A DNA stretch of 64,000 nucleotides from Gonapodya prolifera JEL478 (lineage: Eukaryota; Monoblepharomycota; Monoblepharidomycetes; Monoblepharidales; Gonapodyaceae). The notes under the pieces are model-generated. The model was not told the DNA's origin. It made no database searches and saw only the letters and a program-made list of their open reading frames with translations. Within the stretch, counting starts at the first letter, position 1; each line of letters opens with the position of its first letter. Of the stretch, positions 1-9,136 are shown in pieces. Position numbers and translations under genes: made by a program. The stretch is taken from contig KQ965749.1 in assembly GCA_001574975.1 (NCBI GenBank), positions 361,959 through 425,958 of the forward strand, in the 5' to 3' direction.

Positions 1-89
1 GCCTATACTCCGGGTCCATCTTCCCCTTCTCCACCTTTCCCTCAATGGCCTGTAATGTTTACGAACAAAATAATAGAGGCTAACAATAT

Positions 90-507
90 TCACAACGTCT
101 TATATGCCAAACGACACACCTGAAGTTCCGCGTCCCACAAGTCATCATCAACTTCCAGCATGCACGTGTCATTGTTCCATGACCACCCACTAAGTGCCTT
201 AAGTCGTCGTACGACCTTAAAGTCGCCTTTGCTGATATTGATTCTTCAGCTGGACCACAGAGAAGTGGGTCCCGCACGCAATGTTGAAGCTCTGTGCGAT
301 GGCTGTCCATGCTGCCGGCTTCAATCCTCCCTGTGCCCTCTTCCCAAGTCGAATTTGCTGGATTATAGCTTCGAAAAGCATATCATCCCGGTCTGTGTTC
401 CAAGATGCTCGGGGAACCGCAGTGGGCTTACGAGCCTCATTAGAGACTCTACAAGGCGTTGGAAGACTAAGTGACTCGATTGACGCTGTGATTGTTGGTG
501 ATGGCAT
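90..507 (-). pseudogene. Myb/SANT-like DNA-binding domain protein, frame-shifted or partial
   Basis: The ATG at 507 opens about 95 codons. They hold the pattern of the Myb/SANT-like domain found in fungal and plant transposon-associated and nuclear proteins: a Trp-rich start (RASWNTDRDDMLFEAIIQQ), then GKRAQGGLKPAAWTAI and an FN...QLKNQY core. The expected continuation (DFKVVRRLKALSGWSWNNDT, then an acidic LEVDDDLWDAELQ) is present about 30 bases downstream but in another frame, so one base has been lost or gained near 230. That tail runs to a stop at 90-92. A GTGTGT donor right after the LQ codons could instead splice to an exon beyond the window. This domain often accompanies Harbinger-type DNA transposons, but no transposase is visible here. 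Function beyond DNA binding is unknown. Confidence 0.6.
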
Positions 508-554
508 CTTGAAAGTTTGGTTGAGTCGAAAAGAAAGGTCAATAAGCTGATCCT

Positions 555-900
555 GAGGTGCTTCTCAATAATGGATTTTTTCAATGCTTTAAGTCAAGGA
601 ATAAAGAGGCAATAAACCGAACCAAGAGGGTTTCGGTCTATTTATTCGAATAAAGAGGTTTAAAGAGCAAATAAATTTCTTTGATGTGCAACCAAGAGGT
701 CATTATTGCACTTTCTCTTTAATAGGGATCGAGAGCCTCAATAAACTCTTTATTTGCGAAAAAATTGTGCTACCAAAAAGGCCCTAATTTGCAAATAAAC
801 GTGAACACGTAGTTTTTTTTTTTTTTTTTTTTTTAATTCTCAGTTGTAGTACAACACTTGTAAATCAAATCAGACCATCGGTCGCCTCGTAGCACTGATT
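555..900. other. AT-rich intergenic stretch with repeated AATAAAGAGG-type words and a 22-T run
   Basis: No gene is seen. The stretch repeats short words such as AATAAAGAGG, ACCAAGAGG and GCAAATAAA, and holds an unbroken run of 22 T at 813-834. The word CTTTATTTGCGAA near 744 recurs near 6644, upstream of the decayed F-box-like copy. The region 901-1436 also shows no convincing gene. Confidence 0.5.
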
Positions 901-1436
901 TCATCAAGCGATGTAAACGTGGCGCCACATTCTCTTTCGCAGGACCAATTGTACGAAAAAGGAATGCCTGTTCAGAGAAGAAATGAATGGATCATCGACC
1001 CTCTCATAAAGTGAGTGTCTTCCACAACTCGATTCATTTGGTAGAATTCTTCCGTGGTGGGCGAGTATCACTTGCCAAACCTGGGCCGCAGCACTCACAT
1101 ACAAGCAACGAAAGACAGGCACACACACGCCGTGCCTTCGCATCGACTGGGAACTCATCGTTCTCATTTGATTGACTCGCCGTAAGTCTCGCTGGTCCTT
1201 CGGTCGCCTTCTTCGTCCTCACACTTGCTTCTGCCCCATCAAATATATCCAGTCTTCGACTCATCCCTCTCCAACGATTCCTCCCATACACCGGAAGATT
1301 GCCAATGGCGTACGCTCCCGCTGGTTTCCTTATCCCAGACCTGCACTCAGGATGCCGTGTCAGCGAAAGAAGTCAGAATTCGAATCCAAAGGTGGGCATA
1401 TTGCCGTTGAGAAGCGGGTCAGCCGAATCCATAGAA

Positions 1437-2357
1437 ATGAATTCCCCTTTCACCTTCCCAGTCCAGTCGACATCTACGTGGTCGTTCCCGTTGCTTAACC
1501 TCCCCGCCGAACTTATCATCCACGTTGGCCACTTTGCGACTTCCACACGGCTTGGTTTCCCCACCGGAGCACTCAACAAGCATCTTGTGACCCTGTTCGG
1601 GTCTGCGACATCTATAGCTACTCGCGCGGAGAATTACCACGCCTCTCGGGTTGGTGCTGTCCTTGGAGAAATTCGGCGGTTGGGTGCAGTTGGCAAGGCT
1701 GGATCAACACCAGACTCTGGCCGCCCAAAAGTCATCAAGACTCTTCTAGACCGTGGCATTCCCGACCATGAAGACCTTGATAGAATCTTCCGCCAAGCCG
1801 CTCAGTCGGGCGCCCTGCAAATCGTCCAGATGATGGTCCAGGACTACGGTGGAATCCAACTCATTTCCTCCCAGCCCATTCGCCAGGAGAACCCCCTCGC
1901 CAAAGCTATCAAGGAACGACACGATGCCGTTGCTTTGTACCTCCTCTCCTTGAACCACCGCGAAGACTCGCTCTATGCCCCGGAGGACCTCGAATCGGCG
2001 TTGAGGGTTGCGGTTGCAAAGGACGCGAAGGTCCTTGTCCAAGCTTTAGTCCCACACCTTGCCCCGTTCTCCATCGTGTTAAGCCAGTGCCTGTTCAGTG
2101 CCGCCGTAACCAAACGGTCTCCGAGCCTCGTGGAAGCCATCATCTCGTCCGCTCGGACGGCTAACTACACACTCCACCCCGACTGCATCGGAGATGCACT
2201 GAAGCGAGTTTCGGTCCATGGGAACGTGGCTGTCGTCAAGGTCCTCATGGAGAATTTGAAGGACGACTTCATGCCGGGAACGTTGGACCGCGTGATTGGA
2301 ATTGCAGAGGTGCTCGGCCGAGGCGAGGTTGCCAAGCTGCTCAAGAAATACTTGTAA
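1437..2357 (+). CDS. F-box-like/ankyrin-like repeat protein
   Basis: A single-exon reading frame of about 306 residues. I start it at the ATG at 1437 because the residues before it look non-coding; an in-frame ATG at 1305 is the alternative. The N-terminus has a degenerate F-box-like segment (FPLLNLPAELIIHVGHFA). The rest is helical, in units of about 30-35 residues such as VIKTLLDRGIP, ALQIVQMMVQDYGG, VALYLLSLNHRED and VAVVKVLMENLKDDF. These resemble divergent ankyrin repeats (helix-turn-helix, with Gly or Ala before a Leu-Leu). Such fungal proteins are thought to be substrate receptors for SCF ubiquitin ligases; that role is inferred. The frame is intact and ends in a TAA at 2355-2357. Confidence 0.7.
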   Translation: MNSPFTFPVQSTSTWSFPLLNLPAELIIHVGHFATSTRLGFPTGALNKHLVTLFGSATSIATRAENYHASRVGAVLGEIRRLGAVGKAGSTPDSGRPKVIKTLLDRGIPDHEDLDRIFRQAAQSGALQIVQMMVQDYGGIQLISSQPIRQENPLAKAIKERHDAVALYLLSLNHREDSLYAPEDLESALRVAVAKDAKVLVQALVPHLAPFSIVLSQCLFSAAVTKRSPSLVEAIISSARTANYTLHPDCIGDALKRVSVHGNVAVVKVLMENLKDDFMPGTLDRVIGIAEVLGRGEVAKLLKKYL

Positions 2358-2555
2358 TTTATTCAATCTGTACCTTGTATTGACAATCTAGAATCGGATG
2401 TATTGTCTACCCGCCATAGACAATGCGAGCTTACCACGACATCTCCAAGCATCATCTCAACCGGTACGCGCCATCACGGGGCCACGTGTCCTTCTCTGAC
2501 CAACCTTCCCCTTTTCGGCGTGAGACATGACGAGCTGTAATCGGGTGATGTCGTG

Positions 2556-4480
2556 ATGCTCACAAAACTCCAATCATACCCCGTCAATCGATCCCCGTTC
2601 CCCTCAGGTTTCAAAAACGCCCGCGTACTTCCACTTCCTTTCCCCTCCGAACCCGACGCAACGCCAGTGCCCGCATCCTCTCTGATCCCATTCTACCACC
2701 CACCACACTCGAAAGCACCCGCCCCGCTCACCATCACGACACTCTCGGAGCTCCTATTCTACTCCCTCTCTGTCTCAGCGTGGAAGAATGGTGGACCTGG
2801 AGATAAAGGCGCCTATGCGCTGCGGTGTAACCCGAGCAGTGGGAATCTTCATCCTGTCGAGTGCTACGTGATTGGAAAGGGTTTGGACGCGGCAGCGACG
2901 GTGGGGAATGTTGTCGGTGTGTGGCACTATGCGCCGGACGACCATGTGCTTGAGGAACGTGGAACAGCCAAAGAGGGAGCGGAGTTGTGGACGAAGGTTG
3001 GACAAACGCTCGATGGCGGGCCGCACGCGGAACACGGGCTCATATTATGCGCGCTAACGAGCGTGACATTTCGGGAAGTGTGGAAGTACGGAATACGTGG
3101 GTGGCGGTACTGCCAGCTTGATGTCGGTGAGTGCATTGCGACCACTCCAGATATCATTAATCACACCTCGTTCCATCACCGAATCCACCTGCCTCTCACC
3201 AGGCCACGCCATTGCCTGCCTCTCCCTCTCCGCGTCCCTCCTCGGGTGGTCGTGTCGTCTCCTCCACGCACGGAGTTTGACAATTGGGAACCTTGTCGGC
3301 GCACACCTGCCTGACCAGTTTGTACGTGGCGAGGAGGAAGAGCCGTGCTGCTTGCTCGCAATTGGACCTCGACAGGTCAGCGGTACTAAGGTGACCATAG
3401 GCAGCGAGCAGGACTTGGATTCAGCGCTGGCGGAGTTGGCCACTCTGGTGGACTTTGGCAACACCGGCCCGACGGAGCTGTCGCCCACGGGCGTTCGGTG
3501 GTCCTACCCCCAGATCGAAGTTGTCTCCAAGTTGACACAGCGGGAGGATCTTACAACGGATCCCGGCGATCTTTCACCCGCTGGCCTCATTCAACCTCCT
3601 CCAATCGTTTCGACATTGGAATCACAAACAATTCTCAACCCCCAATCCGCCATCCGCATCCGCCGCTCTACCACCGAAATGTCCACGGGTGACGGCGCGC
3701 TCCCTTTGTCTACGTTCCACTCGCTGCTCGCCCGCACCGTACCCCACCTTGCGTGGTCCGCCGAACCCGACGCTGAACGGCAGCAGCCGTGGTCGGTCCT
3801 TTCGGATGATTTTGTTGACGTACATCTGGTGATCGCGGTGCACGAGGTCGAGGGCCTTGCAAAAGGACTCTACTTATTGGTTCGGTCCCCACTCCAATCA
3901 AGCGACACTCCCAGCGTTCTCAAACATTTCTTGCACGCCAATCCCACACTCGTCGCTAACGCTGCTCCACTCCAACTGTACCTTATCAAGGAGGGCTACT
4001 TTGCACGCGTCATGGGTGGGTTGAGCTGCATGCAGGACATTGCGCGGGACGGGCACTTTTCCCTCGCCATGATCGGGCGCGTTCCTTCTGACGAGGTTGG
4101 GACGCCGCGGTATCGTCGAGTGTTCTGGGAAGCCGGCATGCTGGGTCAGGTGCTGTACCATGAGGCGACCATGCGGGGCGGATCTGCTACGGGGATTGGG
4201 TGCTATTTCGATGACGCGGTTGCGGGAGTCGCAGGGTTGAATGGAGGCGACGGAGAAGGAACAGGATCAGGAGCATTGGGCGGAGAGTTTCAGGTGAGAT
4301 AGGTCTCAAGGGTCGCAGTCCGCGTGGTTCCTTTCAATCGTACTGAGCCGTGGTCGTACAATGCAGGTGTTGTACCACTTCTCCGTCGGCGTGTCGCGCG
4401 AGGACGAGAGGGTTCGCAGGGGAGATCCGTATTCCGTTGTGAAAGGGATGGATCGGACTGCACCGAGACAGACGGCTTGA
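2556..4480 (+). CDS. Tandem nitroreductase (SagB/ThcOx-type) family protein, bacterial-like
   Basis: Three exons (2556-3126, 3203-4293, 4367-4480) give 591 residues. Both introns (76 and 73 nt) have GTGAG donors and AG acceptors and keep frame. The protein has two flavin nitroreductase-like halves. The first holds LSVSAWKNGGPGDKGAYAL, RCNPSSGNLHPVECYVI, then REVWKYGIRGWRYCQLDVG and HAIACLSLSASLLGW. The second holds a matching series (LAWSAEPDAERQ, HEVEGLAKGLYLLVR, FSLAMIGR, RRVFWEAGMLGQVLYHEA). The order matches bacterial proteins of about 540 residues annotated as SagB-type dehydrogenase or nitroreductase; some relatives oxidise azolines in thiazole/oxazole peptide maturation, but no cyclodehydratase or YcaO gene lies nearby. 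FMN binding and oxidoreductase activity are inferred. The introns show it is a resident gene, not bacterial contamination. The start is the ATG at 2556, one codon after a GTG. Confidence 0.85.
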
Positions 4481-4599
4481 AAATTGAATGTAATGAAAAC
4501 CAACAACATTACTTTGATAACAAAATCGTGGAATAGTGCCATTGTGCAGCGCATTCCCAAATTTCATACATAAAACGCCCGAAAGCTCAATGAAGTGCC

Positions 4600-6570
4600 A
4601 TAACGTCCGTCACACACACAAAACAAAAATGACAACGTGTGAAATCATCAAGCCCTATTCGATTCTGAATCACTTCTGCAGACTTGAATAACTTCATGAG
4701 TTGTGAGTTCATCGTACGCAATTGAAAGCACGTTTTCGATGTTGCTCTTGACCACTTCGCAAAATCAGCGATGGACATCACGGCCTGCGGAATGTTGGCA
4801 CAAGTCTTCGTTTGAGCGTCCCGAAATCTTCAACACCTTGACCACGTTAGTCCACAGCCCTGGGAACTTCGTGGTCGAGAATAAAATACTAATGGAAATA
4901 TGAGTGAGACGGGTTCAGCAAACGATGAAGGTCAAAGAGTCACTTCAACGCACCTGCCCCAAGGTCTTTATTTGACAGTGCGACAGGTTGGAACAGCGAT
5001 GCAAGCACTGGCCTCATAAACATCTCCAAGTCGCGCTCTTTGTTTCCTTTTCCTCCAAGAACCGTCATCCACACACTCAAAAGAATACTTGTGAACACTT
5101 TATTTGAAATGAGAGGCGGAGTACTGGCGAAGCCGTCCCGCATCAGTTTCAGCACAGAAGATACACGCTCGTTTGATATAAAGACGAGAAGGGACTGTTG
5201 GTAATCATCGATCCAGGTTGACTGAATTGCAAGGGCGGGAAATATGAATTTAGGACGGCAGCGAATCCCATGCCCAGTGATTGTATGGATATGTGATCGT
5301 GTTTGAGAAACTCGGTGAGAACGTGGGCGCAGAATTGCTCCCGAGATTGGGAGGGAACAATATCCGGAACTCAAATAATGTCAGAACAGCTTTCATCATA
5401 GGATACTCAAAGTTTGGTTCGTTGTAGTTGACCTCTTTCCGAAAGCCAGCTGTTGACGCAAAAAACATACCCATGACAACTCAAACAGGATCTGGAAAAG
5501 CTTCAAAAAGAAGTTGGGTGCCGTCGGCACCACCCGCGGCAATAAAGCTATGCGCGAGGTCTGTACCACCAAATGAATAGCAAAAAGATCGAATAATTTG
5601 AACCACTTGTTTCTCCTGAAGCTTCATACGCAAAATGACATTCCCATCCCATGTAATTTGAAATCCTAGTGAGTTCTCCGATAACCTTCAAGAGCTCCAG
5701 CGTTTGCAAACAAATCTTCAAATGCGAAATATTGTTTCAACATATTCAAGGGCAGCCTCTTGATTTGGTGAATGCAGCACCCAGAATCGGACCACATTCG
5801 CTCACGTGATGTCTGATGCGAAAAAACACGTTGAAACAAGTCCAAGAAAGTCCACTCTTCGGCTAGAGCAATTTCAGTCCACATTTATGTAGCAGTGAGA
5901 TGTCCATGAGACGAACATTCGAATAGCGCTTCGAATAGATAAAGGAGTGTGGTATTGACTCTGGCGGAGGATCCGACCCAACGAGAGTTCAAATTGGTTA
6001 TCGGATTCGGAGACTTCATCCAGCGAAAAGTCAGCATTCGAAAGGACGAAAACGAGTCTGCCGGGATCCTGGATTTTGAGACCTTCAAGAAGGGATGCCC
6101 AGAGCGCTTCCAAAGACAATATCATGTCAGCATCGTTAAGTGTCCTATCAGGGCAGCTTCTGATATGATGATTCATCTTAGTCTCCGGAGTATCGCAGTT
6201 AAGAATGAAGTGTCGCAAGTGTTCACATCCACGACCCTGGCGACCCAATCTCCAAAATCGGCCCAGGTGCCTCTTAAATGCTGGTCGCTCTTAAGGCGAA
6301 TTGCAGCTTCCGAAAGGGTTTGACTGTCCGAGTCTCGAATCAATCTTGTGAAGGATTCCGGCACAGCTCTTAAAGCAGTTTTCCGCCATGTTTGGAGACC
6401 AGCCTTAGAGATCCATAGATAAATCGACCGGACACTGTAATCGATAATATGTTGCACTTCGAAAGGGAGGGATGGAGCTTGGTTGAACACAGGCTTGATG
6501 CCAAACGTCGATAAGGATAGCAAATTACCATCGATCCCGTGGGGACGATCCTTGGCTTGGGCTCTCGCAA
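4600..6570 (-). pseudogene. Decayed copy of an unnamed F-box-like protein family
   Basis: Pieces in all three minus frames align in order with the whole paralogue at 6782-8977. The N-terminal F-box-like part (APSLPFEVQHIIDYSV) lies near 6440-6480, the LRGTWADFGDWVARVV segment near 6240-6290, the LAEEWTFLDLF segment near 5850 and the helical block (LLVFISNERVSSVLKLMRDG) near 5150-5200. Frames change several times and stops intervene, and no ATG is in frame with the F-box-like part. The copy is head-to-tail with the whole one, so a tandem duplication followed by decay is likely. The 3' end (about 4600-4950) is too degraded to fix. Confidence 0.65.
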
Positions 6571-6781
6571 AAACTCATGAACGAATCTTGAGTTGGATCA
6601 ACATTCGGCCAGCGGTGGATTTAACCTTATCAGTTCGAAAACTTTATTTGCGAATAAAACACTCGAATTTCAAGTACTTTGAGGCCTCTTCGCCTTCCCA
6701 TATCCAACCATCCATCCAACCAGGAAACCCGCACGCTGCGTGTGCCCCACCCTCGCCCTTCGCAGGATCCCACGCACACAC

Positions 6782-8977
6782 TCAAAAGAGAAGACCTTGG
6801 CGGCTCGAAGGACGATACCGAGGGTGAAAGAGACCCTGAAGTCGGTGGTGGCGACGTCGAACCCGGGGAGAACTATGGGGCATTCGCCATCCGAAATGGT
6901 GCGAAGTACCGTAATAAGTAAATGGCCAGTGAAAAAAGATGCGTTCAGTTCTGGGTGACTCACATTCGACTAAATCACGATTGCCAAGATGTAAATGCTG
7001 AACGAATGTCACCATCCTGTCCACCTTACGTCCATCCCCGCCCCGAAAGACCTGTCCGTGTCGTCCTGCTTCTGCAGAGCCACATCGACCGAAACCATCC
7101 CACATCAATCGAAACATGGACCCAACGCTTCGCCAACCAACTTTTCCCTTGCCGTAGTCTTCTACAACAAGTCGAAGCACGTTCGCTGTCATTCCCCACA
7201 CTGCATCGTCCAATTCGGGTGGTTGAGACCCAATGAAGGTTGAAATCCCGCGCGCCACGTGGTCAAGAGTCACGGTGCCACTGCGAATGTACTGGGCTAG
7301 TGCCGCGGCGCAGAAGCTGTCCAGATTAACGTGACCCGTACAAGCAAGGAGAGACTGGAAAAGAACAGTGACTGTTTGAGATTGAACGTCTTGTGGCTCG
7401 ATTGGGGTATGTATGAGGGGTGTAGGTCGGGGTTCGGCAGACTCCATTTTGGTTGCTTGTCCAGCAATATTAGATTGCAGAGCGTTGTTCGATCCGATCA
7501 ACTCATTCCCACCGATTTTTTGTCGAGTGGTTGGTTTTCTAGCGAGATGATCTGTTGAGACTGCCCCGTTAATGCTGACGAGCGAACTTTCCTTTCCCGA
7601 ACGGAGGCCTGCTGCAAAGTCTACCCTGGCTTTGCGTTGCTTCGCACGAGTGCGTCTTCGCTGAGCCATCGCAGAGCGCAGTGAGAGGTTGGAATGTCGT
7701 TGTGGCTGGGAGGCGGCTCGATTAACACTCGACAGGATCTCTGTGACAGTCGAAACAAGAGAGACGTCGTCATGGAATGCAAAGTCCACGGTGTGAACCC
7801 CAGTAGTGCGAAGGCTGTTCACTACAACAGAACGAACGAGAATGGCTGTCTCGGTGTCTGCGTCCCTCGTTATTCCGTTGATTCCACTGAGAGCTTTTGC
7901 AATGATCATTGGGGCTGCGGCGCCTCCCCGCACAAAAAGCATCTGGATCATCCGCTCACGGGCCTTCCCCGTCGACTTTGACAAGATGATTCGTATCACC
8001 TCTGCCCTGTCCTTTGGCGAAAGTGTCATCGACCACAACAGATTGAAGTTGGTGTCCAGCTGGTACACCTGCAACAAGTCCACGAGTTGGCTGATGGTGC
8101 ACTTAAAGTCGTTTCGAAGGCAGCTGAACGTTCGGACTGCCGTCGGGACGTTGACGAGTCGGGTGTGTCCGTTAACAACTTCTGCGAAGTTGTAACGAGG
8201 GTAATTGTTGAGCTCCCTCAAAGCAGTGAGCGAGAGTGAATAGGAAAAGTGAGTAGAAGCTGGTTTCTTTGAAAAATTATGATGATATGGGCTGACGTTC
8301 AGCGTGCTGGCAAGAAATCGCTCCACGGTCCATTCCTCCACGAAAGCGAGCTGTACTCTCCACGGGCGTTGGTTGTTAAGGTTAACGCGGAGGAGAGCGT
8401 TTCGTTTCTCAAGGAAGCTCAGGTGGGTGCAGTCGTGCAGGATTCCCGGAATGTGGGTTGATGGGAAGGCCCCGAGCAAGATGGCATTGAAATGTGTCAT
8501 GTTTTTGAGCCCGAGCCCACTCAAGATTGCAGCGGCGACACGTTCTTCGACCCTCTCCGCAAGAAAAGTGAAGCTTACTACGTGAACTTGTGCAGTCAAC
8601 CCTTGGGCCGTGCCGTCCGAGGTGGGCTGTTTCGAAAGGTCCTCCCGAACATACAAGAAGAAGTCTGTCAGTACCCTTTGACAGCACCGATCCGGCGTCC
8701 CGAGCACTTTTCGTACGAACACCCCAAAGTCTCTCCAATCCCCGACAAGACTGCCGTTCCTTTTGAGTTCCAACATTATCCGAGCGAACTCCGGTCCGTC
8801 TTCTCGCTTGAACAGTCGCCGTACCTTCCACTGGAGGGCGCTGAGAGCTGCAGCCCGGAATGACCGCGACACGAGGCGAAGAGAGGGGTAGAGCACGGAC
8901 GGTTCCACATGTTGGGCGACAGATTGTTGAAGCTCGAAGGGAATGGACGGTACGGGGTGAGAAGAATGGGAAAGCAT
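6782..8977 (-). CDS. F-box-like protein of an unnamed family (whole copy)
   Basis: An open frame of up to 731 residues from the ATG at 8977. The N-terminus reads as a degenerate F-box (VPSIPFELQQSVAQHV, then LYPSLRLVSRSFRAAAL). Next come a conserved WKVRRLFKREDGPEFARIML segment, a helical repeat-like middle and a basic stretch (AQRRRTRAKQRKARV) that could be a nuclear signal. The last hundred or so residues lose family character and may include an unspliced intron, so the true C-terminus is uncertain. Two relatives lie in this window, a decayed neighbour at 4600-6570 and a decayed copy from 59707. I know no named family with this pattern. A substrate-receptor role in an SCF ligase is inferred from the N-terminus only. 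It is divergently transcribed from the oxygenase gene starting at 9137. Confidence 0.75.
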   Translation of the reverse strand: MLSHSSHPVPSIPFELQQSVAQHVEPSVLYPSLRLVSRSFRAAALSALQWKVRRLFKREDGPEFARIMLELKRNGSLVGDWRDFGVFVRKVLGTPDRCCQRVLTDFFLYVREDLSKQPTSDGTAQGLTAQVHVVSFTFLAERVEERVAAAILSGLGLKNMTHFNAILLGAFPSTHIPGILHDCTHLSFLEKRNALLRVNLNNQRPWRVQLAFVEEWTVERFLASTLNVSPYHHNFSKKPASTHFSYSLSLTALRELNNYPRYNFAEVVNGHTRLVNVPTAVRTFSCLRNDFKCTISQLVDLLQVYQLDTNFNLLWSMTLSPKDRAEVIRIILSKSTGKARERMIQMLFVRGGAAAPMIIAKALSGINGITRDADTETAILVRSVVVNSLRTTGVHTVDFAFHDDVSLVSTVTEILSSVNRAASQPQRHSNLSLRSAMAQRRRTRAKQRKARVDFAAGLRSGKESSLVSINGAVSTDHLARKPTTRQKIGGNELIGSNNALQSNIAGQATKMESAEPRPTPLIHTPIEPQDVQSQTVTVLFQSLLACTGHVNLDSFCAAALAQYIRSGTVTLDHVARGISTFIGSQPPELDDAVWGMTANVLRLVVEDYGKGKVGWRSVGSMFRLMWDGFGRCGSAEAGRHGQVFRGGDGRKVDRMVTFVQHLHLGNRDLVECESPRTERIFFHWPFTYYGTSHHFGWRMPHSSPRVRRRHHRLQGLFHPRYRPSSRQGLLF

Positions 8978-9136
8978 CGTCAGAGATCCGAAGAAGGCGC
9001 AATAGACGCGAGGGAATGCGGTGGATCGACCTGCAAAATGCGAAGCGGGGTTCGTGTTTCCACAAATTTTTTGTTACTACATGTGCGCAATCAGAAAATT
9101 CACCCCGTGCTTTTCCCTTCTCACCAAGGACGGCGA
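8978..9136. promoter_or_regulatory. Divergent promoter region
   Basis: Only 159 bases separate the start codons of the F-box-like gene (minus strand) and the TPR-2OG oxygenase gene (plus strand), so both must be driven from this interval or from inside the neighbouring gene. I see no clear TATA box or named factor site. Confidence 0.4.

Noticed and set aside
813-834. The 22-T run as the poly(A) tail of a retroposed copy
   Set aside because: It lies on the 5' side of the Myb/SANT-like frame, no target-site duplication is visible, and no coding body ends at it.
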